Shown: one piece after another, positions 32,466 through 40,511 of the stretch
Numbering within the stretch: position 1 is the first letter of the stretch
Layout of the letters: each line of letters opens with the position of its first letter
Assembly (NCBI GenBank): GCA_026986725.1
Contig: JALSOA010000024.1
Location: 1 to 41,138, forward strand
DNA: 41,138 nucleotides
DNA from: Acidobacteriota bacterium
Lineage (GTDB): Bacteria; Acidobacteriota; Holophagae; Thermotomaculales; Thermotomaculaceae
Direction of reading: 5' to 3'
Program-made: the position numbers and the translations under genes
The notes under the pieces: model-generated
Told to the model about the DNA's origin: nothing
Database searches by the model: none
The model's input: only the letters and a program-made list of their open reading frames with translations

Positions 32466-35057
32466 TTACAGAAGTTTTTTAAGCCTGTAAAGCAATTGAA
32501 GTGCCTCAAGTGGGGTTATTTCATCAGGCTTAATCCTGCTTAACTCCTCAATAATCGGATGTTCATTCCAGACAAAAAGAGGCTTTTCTTTCAACTCTGG
32601 CAACTCCTGCCTTGCTATCTTGGGTTTACCGTCTATACTGAACTCATTTTTTTCAATGTTCTCCAGCACCTCAAAAGCCCTCTTTATAACCTCTTTTGGC
32701 AAACCTGCAAGCCTTGCAACATGAATCCCATAACTTTTGTCAGCAGCACCCGGCACAACCTTTCTTAAAAAGAGAAGCTCCCTATTCCACTCTTTAACAA
32801 CAACATTGTAATTCGCAACATTAGAATATACCCTTTCAATCTCTGTCAACTCGTGATAATGGGTGGCGAAAAAGGTCAAAGGTGCACTTTCTTCCCTTTT
32901 TGCTAAAAATTCTGTTATTGCCCAGGCAAGGGATAACCCGTCAAATGTTGCAGTCCCCCTTCCAATTTCATCAAGCACAATAAGGCTTCTTGCGGTTGCA
33001 TTATTCAAGATATTTGCAGTTTCAATCATCTCAACCATAAAGGTTGACTGGCCAGCAGTCAGGTTATCTCCAGCCCCTACTCTTGAGAACAGCCTGTCTG
33101 TTAATCCAATAACCGCCTTTCTCGCAGGGACAAAGCTTCCGATATGCGCCAGTAAAACTATTAAAGCATTCTGCCTTAAATAGGTTGATTTTCCCCCCAT
33201 ATTCGGACCAGTGATAATTGCAATCCTTCTTTCTTTGTTCAATGCAGTATCATTTGGAACAAAGTTTTCCCCCTCAAAAATCTCAACAACAGGATGCCTC
33301 CCCTGTTCAATGTAAAGGACACTTTTCTCTGTGATTTCAGGCTTTCTGTAATCCCTTTCAATGGCAAGTTTAGCAAAAGAAAGCAAAACATCTAATATTG
33401 CAATACCCTCTGCTGTTGCAAAAATCTCTTTTTTGTAACCCTTCAACCTGTCAAGTAATTGCTGATAAATATCAAGTTCAATCTCCAGAATCCTCTCCTC
33501 TGCCTTTAAAACCCTTTGCTCAAACTCCTTCAACTCCTTTGTTATAAATCTTTCAGCGTTCACAAGAGTCTGCTTTCTCTCATACCCTTCCGGCACACCA
33601 TTCCTTAAATTTGCTTTTGAAATTTCTATGTAATAGCCAAACACCTTATTGAACCTGACTTTAAGGTTCTGTATCCCGGTCTTCTCTCTTTCCCTGTCTT
33701 CAAACTTTCTCAATGATGCCTTTACATCAAAAACTATCTCCCTTAAAGCATCAAGTTCGGGATTTACCCCCTTTTTTATAACATTCATTCCTTTTACGGC
33801 AGGGGGATTGTCAGTAACAGTCCTGTCAATTAAGGTGAACACTTCCTCAAGATTGAATATGGCCCCACCAACATCTTTAAACGGAGAGTCTTTTAAAAGG
33901 TTAATTAACGCAGGTGTGATGGCGAGTGATTGCTTTAAAATATTCAATTCCGATGGCTTTACATTGTTTAAAACCACTTTTGAAAATATCCTCTCAATAT
34001 CTCCAACATACGAAAGTAAATGGTCTATTTCATCAATCTTTTCGCTTTCAATAAGCCATTCAACAAAGTTCAACCTCGATTCAATACCCTCAATAGATTT
34101 CAGGGGAAACATTATAAAATCTGATAACTTTCTTTTGCCCTGTGGGGTTTTTGTTCTGTCAATTGCCCAGAAAAAACTGCCCTTTTTCTTTCTTTCAAAT
34201 GCAGTTTCAAAAAGTTCAAGGTTTCTCCTTGTAGTTGAATCAATTATCAAATAATCACTTACCTCTCTGAAAACAATTGATTTCACAGGTATTACTTCCG
34301 TTCTATAATTTTCTTCAAGGTAATTAAGATAGCCATCAATAGCCTTTAAACACTCCTTTTTGCCCTTTAATCCAAACCCTGCAATGGTTGAGACATTGAA
34401 GAGTTCTTTTATCTTCTCCTCTCCCTCTTTCTCATTGAAATAATCCTCCCCATACTCGTTCAATGCAGGAGATACATTAAAATTTTCCCTTAAAAATGAA
34501 TCGCTCAACAATCCAAAGGGGGCAATAACCTCTTTCGGTTCAAAAAAAACCATCTGGTTGATCATCTTTTCAATTGAATTTTTACCTGAAAATTCAAATA
34601 CACTTATCTCACCGGTTGTGGGATCACCTATTACAAGACCACTTCTTTTCTCTCCCGAATAAATGGATGAAAGAAAATTTCTTTTTGAATCAGATTCAAT
34701 TCCGAGATAACTTGTTGCAGGGGTCAAGACCGCAACCACATCCCTTTTCACAATTCCCTTCGCCTTTTTAGGGTCTTCAACCTGCTCAACAATAACAACT
34801 TTCTGACCCGCTTTTAAGAGTTTTGCCGCATAACTTTCGTAGGCATGATACGGTACCCCGCACATTGGGGCCTCATTTGTCCCCCCTTTGCTGTTTCTCT
34901 TTGTTAAAGCAATACCAAGTATGTTTGAGGCTTTTACAGCATCCTCAAAAAACATCTCATAGAAATCCCCCATTCTGAAAAAAACAATGTGGTCGGGGAA
35001 TTTCTCTTTAATTTCAAGAAATTGCCTCATTGCAGGAGTTAGCCTGGTTTTATCCAT
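32466..35057 (-). CDS. mutS: DNA mismatch repair protein MutS
   Basis: A protein of 863 aa of the MutS1 type. The mismatch-reading motif is present: GDFYEMFFEDA, with F32-Y33-E34, where the Phe and Glu contact the mispair. The connector and lever domains follow. The ATPase domain has Walker A GPNMGGKST at 617-625, the signature STFMVEMIETANILNNA, Walker B SLIVLDEIGRGTATFDG and FFATHYHELTEIE. The C-terminus ends with a short helical tail (PLEALQLLYRLKKLL), as in proteins that dimerise and bind MutL. The ATG at 35057 shares a base with the stop of the preceding DUF523 gene (TGATG), and AGGAG lies upstream. mutL is not in the window. Confidence 0.98.
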   Translation of the reverse strand: MDKTRLTPAMRQFLEIKEKFPDHIVFFRMGDFYEMFFEDAVKASNILGIALTKRNSKGGTNEAPMCGVPYHAYESYAAKLLKAGQKVVIVEQVEDPKKAKGIVKRDVVAVLTPATSYLGIESDSKRNFLSSIYSGEKRSGLVIGDPTTGEISVFEFSGKNSIEKMINQMVFFEPKEVIAPFGLLSDSFLRENFNVSPALNEYGEDYFNEKEGEEKIKELFNVSTIAGFGLKGKKECLKAIDGYLNYLEENYRTEVIPVKSIVFREVSDYLIIDSTTRRNLELFETAFERKKKGSFFWAIDRTKTPQGKRKLSDFIMFPLKSIEGIESRLNFVEWLIESEKIDEIDHLLSYVGDIERIFSKVVLNNVKPSELNILKQSLAITPALINLLKDSPFKDVGGAIFNLEEVFTLIDRTVTDNPPAVKGMNVIKKGVNPELDALREIVFDVKASLRKFEDREREKTGIQNLKVRFNKVFGYYIEISKANLRNGVPEGYERKQTLVNAERFITKELKEFEQRVLKAEERILEIELDIYQQLLDRLKGYKKEIFATAEGIAILDVLLSFAKLAIERDYRKPEITEKSVLYIEQGRHPVVEIFEGENFVPNDTALNKERRIAIITGPNMGGKSTYLRQNALIVLLAHIGSFVPARKAVIGLTDRLFSRVGAGDNLTAGQSTFMVEMIETANILNNATARSLIVLDEIGRGTATFDGLSLAWAITEFLAKREESAPLTFFATHYHELTEIERVYSNVANYNVVVKEWNRELLFLRKVVPGAADKSYGIHVARLAGLPKEVIKRAFEVLENIEKNEFSIDGKPKIARQELPELKEKPLFVWNEHPIIEELSRIKPDEITPLEALQLLYRLKKLL

Positions 35058-35497
35058 CACTCAACTCCTATAACCTCTATACCGTTTTCTTTAAAAAGCG
35101 CAGCAGTAACCCCCATCCCCTTCTTTCTCTCATTGTTCACATATACAACATTCACCCCACAGGATGGAGACCTCTCTTTGAGATAAGCCTTTTTCACATT
35201 GTACCTTTTTGCTATATCAAGAGCCTTTTTTGAGCCTTCTAAAAACTCTTCAGTCCTGTCTTCCCCATCTGAAGAGACAACGCCTGTTTCCCCTCTCAAT
35301 ACACCCAGCCCGGTTTTTTCATTGTTAAAAAAACTTGGAGTTCTTGGCATCTTCAACCCTGCAAGTGTTTCAGGGCAGACAAGTATTACATCCTCCATAT
35401 CAACAGGCAATTTTCTTTTTTCAAGCACTTTGCCATTGTACCTGCACCTTACCCCAAGAAGGCATGCCGATACAATGACTTTTTCCTTTTTACTCAT
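35057..35497 (-). CDS. DUF523 protein, TudS (thiouracil desulfidase)-like
   Basis: A protein of 146 aa, the full length of a stand-alone DUF523 domain. The three conserved cysteines are in SACLLGVRCRYNG (C12), VLVCPET-type LVCPE (C41) and ERSPSCG (C113). Members called TudS hold a [4Fe-4S] cluster on three cysteines and remove sulphur from 2-thiouracil or 2-thiouridine bases, which suggests tRNA salvage or repair. The role here is inferred from the family. An extra C18 is visible. GAGGATAGA precedes the ATG. It lies 17 nt downstream of the metallophosphoesterase gene and its stop overlaps mutS. Confidence 0.88.
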   Translation of the reverse strand: MSKKEKVIVSACLLGVRCRYNGKVLEKRKLPVDMEDVILVCPETLAGLKMPRTPSFFNNEKTGLGVLRGETGVVSSDGEDRTEEFLEGSKKALDIAKRYNVKKAYLKERSPSCGVNVVYVNNERKKGMGVTAALFKENGIEVIGVE

Positions 35498-35514
35498 TCT
35501 ATCCTCAAAAAAAT

Positions 35515-37176
35515 CTATTCAAGAATAAACCTATCAACAACATAACCGTGAATTGAGACAGCCTCAACCTCTATCTTTTCCCCAACCTTAACAAGTATAA
35601 AGTGGTTCTCTTTAGAAAATGCCTTTAAATTCTTTTTCCACGGAAAACTGTCTGCAAGTTCGTAAAAAGGAGCCCCTGCCCCACCTGAAATTATCTGTGT
35701 AATATGCCCATTTATCGGGGCAATATCCTTATTTATCAAAACCCTTGTGTAATTGTGCTCGTCTCCGAAGAATACAATCTTTACCCCGTACTTATCAAGC
35801 AATTTTAAGAATTTATTTCTTGCTTTTACAACATATCTTCTGTCAATACCGTTGTTCTTTTCAGGTAAACCTCCCCAGTGGTACATACCGTCTCTCAAAT
35901 GGGCAGAGCAAGGAAAGGCAGGCTCATGGGTGAAGACAAAAATTTCCCTTTTACCCTTCCCCTTTGTTTTTAAAACATCTTCAAGCCACTTTAACTCATT
36001 TTTCATTAAGTTTCCTTCAAGGTTTCCTCCGTACCTTTCAGGCTGACTGCTCCACCAGTAATTTGAGTTTAAAACTATGAAAAGGCAGTGACCATATCCA
36101 AAATAATACGCATTTCTTCTGTATGAGGGAGTGCACTCCCCTTCGTTAAAATCACCGTTTTCAGGGTTAAGAAAAACATCTGCAAAGATAGATTCGGCAG
36201 AGTATCTCCCTTTTTTATCCCTGCAAAACTTTATCCCATTGTCACTGAAACAGTCCATACAGGCCTCGTGATTACCCATCCCCTCGTAAACAGGTATAAT
36301 CGATGATACAGGCACTGTTGAATAAGCCCAGCTTTTTAACTCTCTTAAAAGCTCATAAGGGTAACCGGTGTATCCTGAAACAAGGTCTCCTATAAAAACC
36401 ACAAAGTCAACCCCTTTTGAGTAAGCGCTTAAAAAAGCCTTTTCCAGGGTCTCTGCATTTGTGTTTTCAAAGTTTGAGTCAAAATCAGTCTTTGTATTCC
36501 TTGAATCAGACATAAAGGCAAAGGAGAATTCATTGGCTTCATTAACTTTTGCCTTAAAAACCCTTGGATAACCCTTTACAAAGTATGGATAATCCCCCTT
36601 TTTCAGCCTTCCTATCTTAAAAAAATGCCTTTTTGAAGCCTTTGCTGACACATACTCTTTCCCGTTGAAGTTCAACACAGCCTTTTCCGGGTACAGCAAT
36701 TCAAACGAAACAACATAATTATTTTCCTCTCCCCTGTCAAAGAACGGGCCGTTTACCACTGTTTGAAGGATTTTATGATTTTTGCCTATTAAAACATTTG
36801 ACCTGTACTGCTCCTCATAACCGTCTTCGTCAATCAGGTTTATTTTGTAAAAAACAATTGTTTTATCCTTTTTCAGATACCACTTAAACTTCTTCCACTT
36901 AACAAATATTTCAATCTTTTTATCTTTTGTAAATTTGTTAACCGAAAAGCGGTAAACCGGGTAAAAAGAGGTCTCCTCAGGCAAAAAACCAATTACAACA
37001 GAGGCAAACCTGACCTCTCTGTTTGTCTCAACCTTAAACTTCAACCCCTTTCTCATTGAAAACACATCAACACTTTTCACAAGCAGAGAGGGCTTTAAAT
37101 TCAACCTAACAGGCTTTGAAAAGGATACGGAAAAAAACACAAAAACAAAGACATAACAGGATAAAAACTTCTTCAT
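35515..37176 (-). CDS. Secreted purple acid phosphatase-like metallophosphoesterase
   Basis: A protein of 553 aa with a signal peptide (MKKFLSCYVFVFVFFSVSFS). Residues about 21-215 form beta-rich domains, including one like the N-terminal fibronectin-type domain of purple acid phosphatases. The catalytic domain has motif 1 in FAFMSDSR (D224), motif 2 FIGDLVSGY (D264), motif 3 GMGNHEA (N302, H303), motif 4 FTHEPAF (H417) and motif 5 GDEHNYTR (H474). Motif 1 is DSR rather than the usual DxH, and motif 5 is GDEH rather than GHxH, so one metal site may be altered. Cysteines in CMDCF suggest disulphides. The start is ATG 37176, with AAGGAGC upstream, one nucleotide after the transporter stop. Substrate unknown; phosphate esters are likely. 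Confidence 0.85.
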   Translation of the reverse strand: MKKFLSCYVFVFVFFSVSFSKPVRLNLKPSLLVKSVDVFSMRKGLKFKVETNREVRFASVVIGFLPEETSFYPVYRFSVNKFTKDKKIEIFVKWKKFKWYLKKDKTIVFYKINLIDEDGYEEQYRSNVLIGKNHKILQTVVNGPFFDRGEENNYVVSFELLYPEKAVLNFNGKEYVSAKASKRHFFKIGRLKKGDYPYFVKGYPRVFKAKVNEANEFSFAFMSDSRNTKTDFDSNFENTNAETLEKAFLSAYSKGVDFVVFIGDLVSGYTGYPYELLRELKSWAYSTVPVSSIIPVYEGMGNHEACMDCFSDNGIKFCRDKKGRYSAESIFADVFLNPENGDFNEGECTPSYRRNAYYFGYGHCLFIVLNSNYWWSSQPERYGGNLEGNLMKNELKWLEDVLKTKGKGKREIFVFTHEPAFPCSAHLRDGMYHWGGLPEKNNGIDRRYVVKARNKFLKLLDKYGVKIVFFGDEHNYTRVLINKDIAPINGHITQIISGGAGAPFYELADSFPWKKNLKAFSKENHFILVKVGEKIEVEAVSIHGYVVDRFILE

Positions 37177-37177
37177 A

Positions 37178-38713
37178 CTAACTTTGCTCCTTTTTCGGAA
37201 AAGCATTCCAGATCTTATAGGTAAAATAAAGACCAATCAGAGTAAAAGGAATTAAAAATATAGGCCAGTAATTCCACTTTGTTGGATCGCTTCCTGCATT
37301 TTCAAGAATTTTGCCAAGGGTTATTGATTGAAACCCTGTGCCAAGATAGACAAAACCGTCAACAACCCCTGCAACGGTTGCAGCAGAATCCTTGCCTCCA
37401 AAATCCATAGAAGCAGTGCCAGACAACATTCCGTGCACCCCTATAACACACATTGACATAAAGAATGCAAGAAAACCAACAATATCATACCACTGGTACC
37501 TCACAGCAAAAGCCATTACAACAAAGCCTAAAAACATTCCAGCGTAAAGGAAAAATGCGGAAGGGCCTCTTCTTGAACCGAAGAATTTATCGGATATAAA
37601 GCCTGCAAAAAAGCCCCCTGTAATCCCTGCAACCATTAGAATAAGCCCCCAGTTTTGAAAGAAGAAGTCTGCATCTGCAATTGAAACAACCTTTTTTACC
37701 CCGTTTACAACCTCAATTATCTTCATATTGTGTGCATAGTGAACTCCCCAGTGCATAATACCGTTTCTTAAAACACCAGAGCAAAATTCAATTGCAATCA
37801 TCATCAAAATAACAGGGTGTTTTAAAATCCTTTTATAGATCTCAAAAGCACTCTCTTTCGGGGCACCGTCTTCATACCTTGTGGCATCCCCTGTGTCAAA
37901 GTCTTCAAACCCTGCCTGAGAGGGTCTGTCTTTGATTATAAAAATGTCAAGTATTGCAAAAATTATAAGAACAATTGCAGGGGCAAAGAAAGCCCACCAG
38001 ATATGGTAATAGGGTTTTTCCCCAACAAATGTTTTTGTTTCGTTTAAAATCATACCGTTCAAATCAAAGGCAAGGAAGATTCCAAGTGATATTAAAGTGC
38101 CGAATATTCCTCCAAAAACCCCTCTTTCTTTAATGTGAAACCATGCAGCGTTAACCTTGACTATGGACACTGCCCCGAAACTCTGGAAGTACATATTCAA
38201 TGCGTAAAAGAAAAGAAAGGGCCAGAACAGACTATCTGCATTGCCCCCGTTTTTCATCACACTGTAAGTTACATAGCCGAGAATGGCATTTGACAATGCC
38301 GCCCCAACAGTTGCGACAATTATTGTTTTCTTCCCGCCCAACTTGTCTGCAAGAGGGCCGTTAAAAACAAAAGAAACACCGTATAGCACAGCACCAATCC
38401 CGAATATTGCCCCGAAAGCCTCTTTGGACATTAAACCAATCTCATCAAACTTTGCCGATGCAACGGTTAAATTGTACCTTCCCATGTAAAGTGAGGCATA
38501 GGAGAGCCCCAAAATCATCCAGTTAACATAAGACCGAACCCTGAATTCCTTTGAATGTCCGACAGGGTTGTTTAAAGAGTAAAGATAGGTGATTATTGCA
38601 ATAACCACAAAGGGCAGAATTCCAACAAAAAGGTCATGAGAATAGTTTAAATATACAAAGGTCTCAAGTCCAATCAAAGCAATAACAGGAATTGATCTAA
38701 AAAAATTTTTCAT
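37178..38713 (-). CDS. Organophosphate:phosphate antiporter family transporter (GlpT/UhpT/UhpC-like MFS)
   Basis: A protein of 511 aa in the MFS, OPA branch: YASLYMGRYNLTVASAKFDE, FGIGAVLYGVSFVFNGPLAD and KLGGKKTI match the first helices and loop of GlpT-type antiporters. SISDKF-like GFISDKFFGSRRGPSAF marks the second half. Such proteins exchange glycerol-3-phosphate, hexose phosphates or other phosphate esters for phosphate across the inner membrane. Two additional hydrophobic segments (about 3-22 and 28-46) precede the standard twelve helices, so about 14 are predicted. ATG 38713 is preceded by AAGGGAG. It abuts the secreted phosphoesterase gene by one nucleotide. The substrate cannot be set from motifs. 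Confidence 0.88.
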   Translation of the reverse strand: MKNFFRSIPVIALIGLETFVYLNYSHDLFVGILPFVVIAIITYLYSLNNPVGHSKEFRVRSYVNWMILGLSYASLYMGRYNLTVASAKFDEIGLMSKEAFGAIFGIGAVLYGVSFVFNGPLADKLGGKKTIIVATVGAALSNAILGYVTYSVMKNGGNADSLFWPFLFFYALNMYFQSFGAVSIVKVNAAWFHIKERGVFGGIFGTLISLGIFLAFDLNGMILNETKTFVGEKPYYHIWWAFFAPAIVLIIFAILDIFIIKDRPSQAGFEDFDTGDATRYEDGAPKESAFEIYKRILKHPVILMMIAIEFCSGVLRNGIMHWGVHYAHNMKIIEVVNGVKKVVSIADADFFFQNWGLILMVAGITGGFFAGFISDKFFGSRRGPSAFFLYAGMFLGFVVMAFAVRYQWYDIVGFLAFFMSMCVIGVHGMLSGTASMDFGGKDSAATVAGVVDGFVYLGTGFQSITLGKILENAGSDPTKWNYWPIFLIPFTLIGLYFTYKIWNAFPKKEQS

Positions 38714-38753
38714 ATCTTCTCCCTTCAAAATTTATGGAGAGCATCAAAGTTTT

Positions 38754-39518
38754 TTAAGCGTGAATTTTCCTGTAATTTTCCCACAGTTTCTTCATAACCT
38801 CTTCAAGGTGAGGCTTAATCTTTGCCGGGTCATCGGTTTTTTCAGGCATATTGTTAAAAACCGCATAGGGAAGCTTAAACTCCCTTACATGGATAAAATC
38901 AGGATCTTCTTTTGTAAATTCTTCCCAGTCAGATCCTTTGTAAAGCATCTCTAACTTTTTGTCTTCAAGAGCATGCTCAAGCCAGGAGTCAGGCCTGTCA
39001 GGGTTAAACCTTCTTCTATTTTTCCTCAAAGACTCTTCCCATGTTACATAGATGTATAAGGTTGCAGCCCTTGAAAGTATCTTATCAGAAAGGTACTGGT
39101 ATGCAGTTTTAAAACCACCATGCTCCGAACCCCTTGAAAACTCAATAAGCAGGGTGTACTTATTGTGATAGTCCGGATTATCCCTCAACTTTTTTTCGTA
39201 AAGCAGGTTCAACTTCTTTATTAAAAAATTCCAGAACCACTTTTCCTTGAAAACATAGCCTTCGTACCTCTTTCCCTCATACTCAAAGTACTTATCCGTA
39301 AAAACCCTCGGCAATCCCATCTCTTCCAGTATATCGTCGTCCTCAAACCTCTCCCATAAAATAGGGAAATCGTCTATCTCTTCAAACTCTCCAATATGGT
39401 ACTTCTCAATCCTCTCTTTTAGCGGAACGCTTTTTAAAAAATCAATTATTTCAGACTTGCCGGCTGCAGGCCTTCCGTTAACTATAACAATATCAAAGGT
39501 ATTTCTCTCAACCCCCAT
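38754..39518 (-). CDS. P-loop NTPase of unknown function (kinase-like)
   Basis: A protein of 254 aa with a Walker A motif in the first strand-loop (IVNGRPAAGKSEIIDFL, GRPAAGKSE at about 15-23). KYHIGEFEEIDDFPILWERF follows, an acidic block suggesting substrate or metal contacts. LLIEFSRGSEHGGF is a likely Walker B region, and SLRKNRRRFNPDRPDSWLEH carries an arginine cluster like a lid. The layout resembles nucleoside or nucleotide kinases, but I do not recognise a characterised family. AAGGGAGG precedes the ATG at 39518. It lies between the sirtuin and the transporter gene on the same strand, with gaps of 73 and 40 nt. Function not known. Confidence 0.8.
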   Translation of the reverse strand: MGVERNTFDIVIVNGRPAAGKSEIIDFLKSVPLKERIEKYHIGEFEEIDDFPILWERFEDDDILEEMGLPRVFTDKYFEYEGKRYEGYVFKEKWFWNFLIKKLNLLYEKKLRDNPDYHNKYTLLIEFSRGSEHGGFKTAYQYLSDKILSRAATLYIYVTWEESLRKNRRRFNPDRPDSWLEHALEDKKLEMLYKGSDWEEFTKEDPDFIHVREFKLPYAVFNNMPEKTDDPAKIKPHLEEVMKKLWENYRKIHA

Positions 39519-39591
39519 AAAACCCTCCCTTTATAAAAAATTATTTACAGAATAAATGATACCTCATTTCTGCTTTTAAAAAAAGGAAAGC

Positions 39592-40410
39592 CTAATCTAT
39601 AAGGGAATCAATTTTAGTTAATGCTTTTAAACCTGATTCAGGTATTGAAAGGTGGGGCTCAAAAATACTGTATTCACGAGGATTAATTCGTATCACATAG
39701 GTATTGGGCCTGTTTTCCAGCCTTTCGCTTAAATACCTTATTGTGGGCACAGCAGTACCTGCACCTATCTCAATTACAACAGCACTTTCTCCATAAGAAA
39801 ACTCTAAAAAACTCTCAAACCTCTTCTCCTGATTATAGGAGCGCTCTGATACCCAGCCAAAATCCCCGAACATTAAAATATTCGGCCTTGCCACATCACC
39901 ACAGTATTTACACCTTGGTATATTCCTTGCCCTCATTGTTTCATAATCAACCGTAATTTTTTCTCTGTTTTCCCATATCTCATTTAAGCAGGGCTTAACA
40001 CATTGGAGAAAATGAATTGAGCCGTGCACCTCGTAAATTCTATCCTCTTCAAAGCCTGCCTTTTGAAACTGGCCGTCAACATTTGAGGTAACAACAAAGT
40101 AATTAAGGTTGAATCTTTTTATCCATTCAAAAAGAATATAAAAGCCTCTGTGAGGCTCGGTTTTTCTGTAAAGTTCAAGCCTGTGGCCGTAAAATCCCCA
40201 GCCAAGCTCAGGGTCTTTTCTAAAATGAACAGGGTTTGCACACTCGTAAAAATTAAGCCCGAGTCTCTCATACATCGGATAAGCCTTCCAGAATCCCTTT
40301 TCCCCCCTGAAATCAGGCAAACCGGAATCAACCCCCATCCCTGCTCCAGCCGTAATTATCATTACTTTTGAATTTTTTATTATCTCAGCAGCCTTCTGGT
40401 AAACATTCAT
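39592..40410 (-). CDS. Sir2-family NAD-dependent protein deacylase
   Basis: A protein of 272 aa. The NAD-binding GAGMGVDSGLPDFRGEKGFW (about 22-41) and VVTSNVDGQFQKAGF (107-120) frame the fold. H129 in YEVHGSIHFLQC is the catalytic base. Zinc cysteines are C137, C141, C167 and C170 (QCVKPC, CKYC). ARPNILMFGDFGW follows, and EIGAGTAVPTI is the second NAD contact. Such enzymes remove acyl groups from lysines using NAD. The branch with PDFRGEKGFWKAYP differs from classic CobB in its insertion between motifs. There is no ribosome binding site before the ATG at 40410, and a -10-like TATATT lies just upstream. It is divergent from the ODP-like gene. The substrate is unknown. Confidence 0.92.
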   Translation of the reverse strand: MNVYQKAAEIIKNSKVMIITAGAGMGVDSGLPDFRGEKGFWKAYPMYERLGLNFYECANPVHFRKDPELGWGFYGHRLELYRKTEPHRGFYILFEWIKRFNLNYFVVTSNVDGQFQKAGFEEDRIYEVHGSIHFLQCVKPCLNEIWENREKITVDYETMRARNIPRCKYCGDVARPNILMFGDFGWVSERSYNQEKRFESFLEFSYGESAVVIEIGAGTAVPTIRYLSERLENRPNTYVIRINPREYSIFEPHLSIPESGLKALTKIDSLID

Positions 40411-40456
40411 AAGAAAAAGTTTAATATATTACAAAATCTTCATCAATAATTAAAAA

Positions 40457-40485
40457 TTGCACAACCACAATTAAAAGAATATAAT
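40457..40485 (+). promoter_or_regulatory. Promoter of the ODP-like gene
   Basis: TTGCAC (40457-40462), a 17-nt spacer and a perfect TATAAT (40480-40485), 26 nt before the ATG at 40512. The leader contains GGAGG at 40501-40505. Confidence 0.65.
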
Positions 40486-40511
40486 TTAACTATCCTAAAT
40501 GGAGGCCAAAA

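Noticed and set aside
33649-34254. A 201-codon plus-strand frame across mutS
   Set aside because: It lies opposite the MutS core domain, has no ribosome binding site worth noting and looks like the reverse image of a lysine/glutamate-rich protein.
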